Positions 6,481 to 8,276 of a stretch of 8,276 nt of DNA are shown here, one piece after another. A program made the position numbers and the translations under genes. Under the pieces are notes generated by a model. The model did no database searches. It was not told the DNA's origin and saw only the letters and a list, made by a program, of their open reading frames with translations. Within the stretch, counting starts at the first letter, position 1. Every line of letters starts with the position of its first letter. Origin of the DNA: Desulfobacterales bacterium. Its GTDB lineage: Bacteria; Desulfobacterota; Desulfobacteria; Desulfobacterales; C00003106. Where the stretch lies: NCBI GenBank assembly GCA_030613165.1, contig JAUWMN010000051.1, positions 1 to 8,276 on the forward strand, given 5' to 3'.

Positions 6481-6645
6481 TATAATTTGAATATCTCACG
6501 ATTTCAGCCGCTTGATATGTTGGTTTTCATAGCAGTTATCGCAACCATAGTCCCAAGGACTGGGATTGATGATATCACAACGTTTTTTGGTCCATCAAAA
6601 TTCCAGGTATGTTGGAGATATTTGGATTCAAAACGTGTAAGATAA
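6481..6645 (+). pseudogene. Remnant of an ISAs1-like transposase N-terminus
   Basis: The frame open from 6427 contains, from about residue 25, PLDMLVFIAVIATIV followed by GIDDITTFFGPSK, then ends at a stop (6643-6645). The ISAs1/H-repeat family N-terminus has the same order: a 'HPL.DIL.I...AVI.GA' hydrophobic helix, then 'W.DI..FG..K..WL..FL'. Only about 50 of roughly 370 residues are present and the DDE catalytic region is absent, so the copy is dead. Resemblance is by eye and moderate; no terminal inverted repeats were found. Confidence 0.4.
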
Positions 6646-6900
6646 ACCTCATGCTAAAAGCATTCTGAACCTTCAGAAAAACTATTTGTTTCTTTCCGTC
6701 AGCTACTGACTTGTTAATTAATAATAATTAATTAGAGGTTAGGGTTTATAAGAGATAAACCTCTTGCTTTTGCACAAGAATAATCTACATCTTTTATATT
6801 ATTAAATGTAGGACAATTTTTTTTATACTTTCACATTCTTTATGAAATTTACATATTCTACTTGCTGGTATTTTTCCATTTTAGCTAATTTTAAACAAAT
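6646..6900. other. AT-rich non-coding stretch with small hairpins
   Basis: No gene seen. It contains a perfect 7-bp palindrome TTCTGAA-CC-TTCAGAA (6663-6678), an AT hairpin TAATTAAT/ATTAATTA (6715-6734), and a hairpin GGTTTAT-AAGAG-ATAAACC (6743-6761) whose right arm can instead pair with GAGGTT at 6735-6740. GATAAACCTC occurs twice (6641-6650 and 6754-6763). Together with the transposase remnant this looks like degenerate mobile-element DNA. Confidence 0.45.
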
Positions 6901-6931
6901 AAAAAAAGTGGCCCAATAATTCTAAGCCACT
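6901..6931 (-). terminator. Rho-independent terminator of the 6960-7310 gene
   Basis: On the - strand AGTGGC, a 13-nt loop (TTAGAATTATTGG) and GCCACT are followed directly by a run of T's (6906-6901). It lies 28 nt beyond the stop codon of the - strand gene, the expected place. Confidence 0.8.
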
Positions 6932-6959
6932 CTTAATTCCTTCCCCCATTAGTATTTAC

Positions 6960-7310
6960 TCATTTTAGCAAATCACTTAACTTCTCAACGCATGCGTCGG
7001 CTACTCCATACTTAGGAGCGTCATCGCCGGCCATAACCGCCCACTTGCCTTTTTCTTCAATATAATTACCCCTCTGCCAACTGTCTTCCTTCTTGAGCGC
7101 GGCCAAATGCTTCACAAAATCGGGATCAGTCTTAAAATTTTTGACGCAGATCTCCGCCGCTAGCGGCAACACTGCCTTATCAATCCTCTCTTGAGCTGTG
7201 CCACCAGTAACCCAGCCAAAGACCGTAAATCCGAGTATCCACCATACGACTATACCGATCGCGATTCCTCCAGCTAGAAATTTTAACTTTACTGATGTTT
7301 CTGGTGCCAT
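6960..7310 (-). CDS. Conserved single-pass membrane protein with two extracytoplasmic cysteines
   Basis: 116 residues, started at ATG 7310-7308 behind a perfect AGGAGG seven to eight bases upstream (- strand). A short tail with Lys8 and Lys10 precedes one membrane segment at about 11-33 (FLAGGIAIGIVVWWILGFTVFGW), then WVTGGTAQERIDKAV and a soluble domain with Cys55 (AEICVKNF), DSWQRGNYIEEKGKWAVM (76-93) and Cys107 (VADACVEKL). I recall similar short proteins (WVTGGTA...ICV..F...SWQ.G..IE.GGWA...ADAC) from alpha- and deltaproteobacteria, unnamed and of unknown role. The basic N-terminus suggests the domain faces the periplasm, where the two Cys could form a disulfide. The gene is monocistronic, with its own terminator 28 nt downstream. 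Reality of the gene is near certain; function unknown. Confidence 0.85.
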   Translation of the reverse strand: MAPETSVKLKFLAGGIAIGIVVWWILGFTVFGWVTGGTAQERIDKAVLPLAAEICVKNFKTDPDFVKHLAALKKEDSWQRGNYIEEKGKWAVMAGDDAPKYGVADACVEKLSDLLK

Positions 7311-7589
7311 TTTTACCTCCTATTCATTAAAAGGTTAAAATTAAGATAACTCCCCCTTACCGTTATTAAGAACAAAGCTAAAATGAGCTCCAACTTTCCA
7401 TTACCCAAATTAACCTTTAGTTTTTAGCGGGTCAAGGTTTTTTAGGTTTCTTGCCATATCTGTTGGTTGGACTATATCGGAATTTATTGAAGATTACAAA
7501 AACAAATGAAAAGCAAATACCGGATTTTAGGACGATCCATTAATAGCAGCTAATCGCTACATTGACCTGCTTTGATATGTTGGAGTTAT
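7311..7589. other. Intergenic gap between divergent genes
   Basis: Together with the attC-like site and leader, about 350 nt separate the - strand gene at 7310 from the + strand start at 7664. No ORF of interest, and no promoter could be placed with confidence for the - strand gene. The interval is AT-rich with scattered T runs. Confidence 0.5.
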
Positions 7590-7646
7590 CTGTAACGCAT
7601 TAATCAAGCGCGGTGGTTTTCCGTCGCCTGCATTTAATTGTTAAAC
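7590..7646 (+). other. attC-like integron recombination site
   Basis: 57 nt with attC layout: R'' CTGTAAC (7590-7596), 7-nt spacer GCATTAA, L'' TCAAGCG (7604-7610), a terminal hairpin CGG-TGGTTTT-CCG (7611-7623), L' CGCCTGCA (7625-7632), 7-nt spacer TTTAATT, R' GTTAAAC (7640-7646). R' fits the consensus GTTRRRY. TAAC-N7-TCAAGC is the same spacing as in aadA-type attC sites. L'' pairs with L' leaving one extrahelical C and one A.C mismatch, and the two spacers are mostly unpaired in register. Against it: R'' departs from RYYYAAC at two positions, and the extra base is on the L' rather than the L'' arm, so the site could be read in the opposite orientation. A small gene begins 17 nt after R', as in gene cassettes. 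No integrase is in view. Confidence 0.5.
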
Positions 7647-7663
7647 CAATTTTGGGGGTTATT

Positions 7664-7849
7664 ATGATAAAAAATGATATAAGTACATCATATTCAAAAA
7701 ACTGCATTCTTAATGGAAGAGACGGCGAAATAATATTTAGTATGGATGAAAAGTTTCAAATATCTCCTCACTTAGATGGATATGCAATCATCCCAATTGA
7801 AGAGTATAAAAAACTGTCTCAGTTAGATATTGGAACCAAAAAAACTTGA
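7664..7849 (+). CDS. Small hypothetical protein, possible integron cassette gene
   Basis: 61 residues, started at ATG 7664 behind GGGGG (7654-7658, five bases away) rather than at the longer frame's GTG at 7613, which lies inside the attC-like site. The sequence MIKNDISTSYSKNC...GEIIFSMDEKFQISP...DGYAIIPIEEYKKLSQ is mixed alpha/beta with no signal peptide or membrane segment. The ending 'GYAIIPIEEYKKL' resembles the 'Y.vl..eEYe.L' strand-helix of PHD/YefM-type antitoxins, but the rest does not fit that fold clearly, and no toxin partner is seen on this strand. Its 3' end overlaps the convergent gene by 31 nt. Probably real; function unknown. Confidence 0.55.
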   Translation: MIKNDISTSYSKNCILNGRDGEIIFSMDEKFQISPHLDGYAIIPIEEYKKLSQLDIGTKKT

Positions 7850-8061
7850 TCATTATCAGATTGCGAAAATGGTTTACTGGTATTCGGACATGTAAAAGTA
7901 TTATTTTTCAGTGTAGCGACTTCTATTGGTAATTCTTTCCCAGCGTATGTATCACCAATAGAAGCTTTATTAACAGGGCCATCATCTAAGTTAATTACGA
8001 TTCCTGTTGGATGAACATCAGTACACTCATTACAAAACACATGGATAGAGTATTTAGCCAT
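7819..8061 (-). CDS. Small conserved hypothetical protein with CxxC motif
   Basis: 80 residues, ATG 8061-8059, preceded on the - strand by AAGGAG six bases away, a good ribosome site. The protein (MAKYSIHVFCNECTDVHPTG..., then ...TFTCPNTSKPFSQSDNDQVFL...) has Cys10, Cys13, His17 and Cys58, a set that could bind one zinc ion, though a fourth Cys is missing. It is soluble, with no signal peptide. I do not recognise a named family. It converges on and overlaps the + strand 7664-7849 ORF by 31 nt. A GTTAAAC heptamer identical to the R' box of the attC-like site lies 23 nt before its start on the same strand (8090-8084). A candidate promoter lies just upstream. Confidence 0.75.
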   Translation of the reverse strand: MAKYSIHVFCNECTDVHPTGIVINLDDGPVNKASIGDTYAGKELPIEVATLKNNTFTCPNTSKPFSQSDNDQVFLVPISN

Positions 8062-8095
8062 AATTTACTCCTTTATTTAAGGGGTTTAACAAGTG

Positions 8096-8122
8096 ATTAT
8101 ACAGTTCTGTTTATCATGTAAA
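8096..8122 (-). promoter_or_regulatory. Candidate promoter of the 8061 gene
   Basis: On the - strand a perfect TATAAT (8101-8096) is preceded by TTTACA (8122-8117). The spacer is 15 nt, shorter than the ideal 17. A second TTTACA lies 22 nt away. The -10 is 35 nt before the start codon, which leaves a short leader. Confidence 0.4.
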
Positions 8123-8207
8123 TTGTAAAGATATACAGAAAGGTTGTAAAATCTGATGTCTTCAAATTCCAGATACCTTGCCTTATGTTGCGAGTGCTTC
8201 TAACCCA

Positions 8208-8229
8208 CTGAAAATATGAGTGTTTTCAG
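8208..8229. repeat. Small hairpin in right-edge non-coding DNA
   Basis: CTGAAAA (8208-8214) and TTTTCAG (8223-8229) form a 7-bp stem with an 8-nt loop. No other feature was seen from 8123 to 8276. No T run adjoins it, so a terminator is not claimed. Confidence 0.3.
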
Positions 8230-8276
8230 GCCAAGCTTGATAAACGTGAATTCATTATCAATATCAAACAGTTACA

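Noticed and set aside
6641..6763. GATAAACCTC direct repeats as target-site duplications
   Set aside because: Ten bases recurring 113 nt apart in AT-rich DNA, with no inverted ends just inside them, is not enough to define an insertion.
8084..8276. A second attC starting at GTTTAAC (8084-8090)
   Set aside because: No GTTRRRY box follows within the window on the + strand, and neither strand gives paired L boxes at the right spacing. It could be a remnant at best.

Overview
The window is a bacterial chromosomal segment in two parts. Roughly positions 1-4,600 have moderate GC and are gene-dense, with every recognisable gene on the + strand. The rest is visibly AT-richer, with large non-coding gaps, decayed genes and small genes on both strands. 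No rRNA, tRNA or CRISPR array was seen. A large soluble class III nucleotidyl cyclase, secreted adhesin-like beta-repeat proteins and a Ca-loop (FG-GAP/VCBS-like) secreted protein, together with IS debris, suggest an environmental Gram-negative, perhaps Desulfobacterota or a relative. That placement is an inference from gene style, not from a marker gene.

Left part (2-4559): a 5'-truncated DUF2807/GIN-domain protein; a secreted DUF4097-like protein whose C-terminal half is seven copies of an 18-residue DGSGS repeat; a class III adenylate/guanylate cyclase; a short out-of-frame stretch resembling a cyclase C-terminus, joined to the cyclase by an in-frame T TTT TTT slippery heptamer; and a 533-residue exported protein with six Ca-binding loops. 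The first two genes probably share a cell-envelope role. The cyclase is a signalling gene. No operon is proven, because the gaps range from about 75 to 200 nt.

Middle (4560-6960): a 529-nt non-coding gap with an inverted repeat and a strong palindrome, then a membrane-anchored DUF6544/DUF6920-type protein followed by a very long stem-loop. After it come about 900 nt of AT-rich DNA with a start-less reading frame on the - strand and a remnant resembling the N-terminus of an ISAs1-family transposase.

Right part (6960-8276): a - strand single-pass membrane protein with its own rho-independent terminator, then a 57-nt site with the architecture of an integron attC recombination site. A 61-residue + strand ORF starts 17 nt after it. 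An 80-residue - strand Cys-containing ORF converges on and overlaps the + ORF. This end may be a gene-cassette region of a chromosomal integron; no integrase gene is in the window.

The two observations most worth following are the possible -1 frameshift extension of the cyclase (2664-2882) and the attC-like site (7590-7646).
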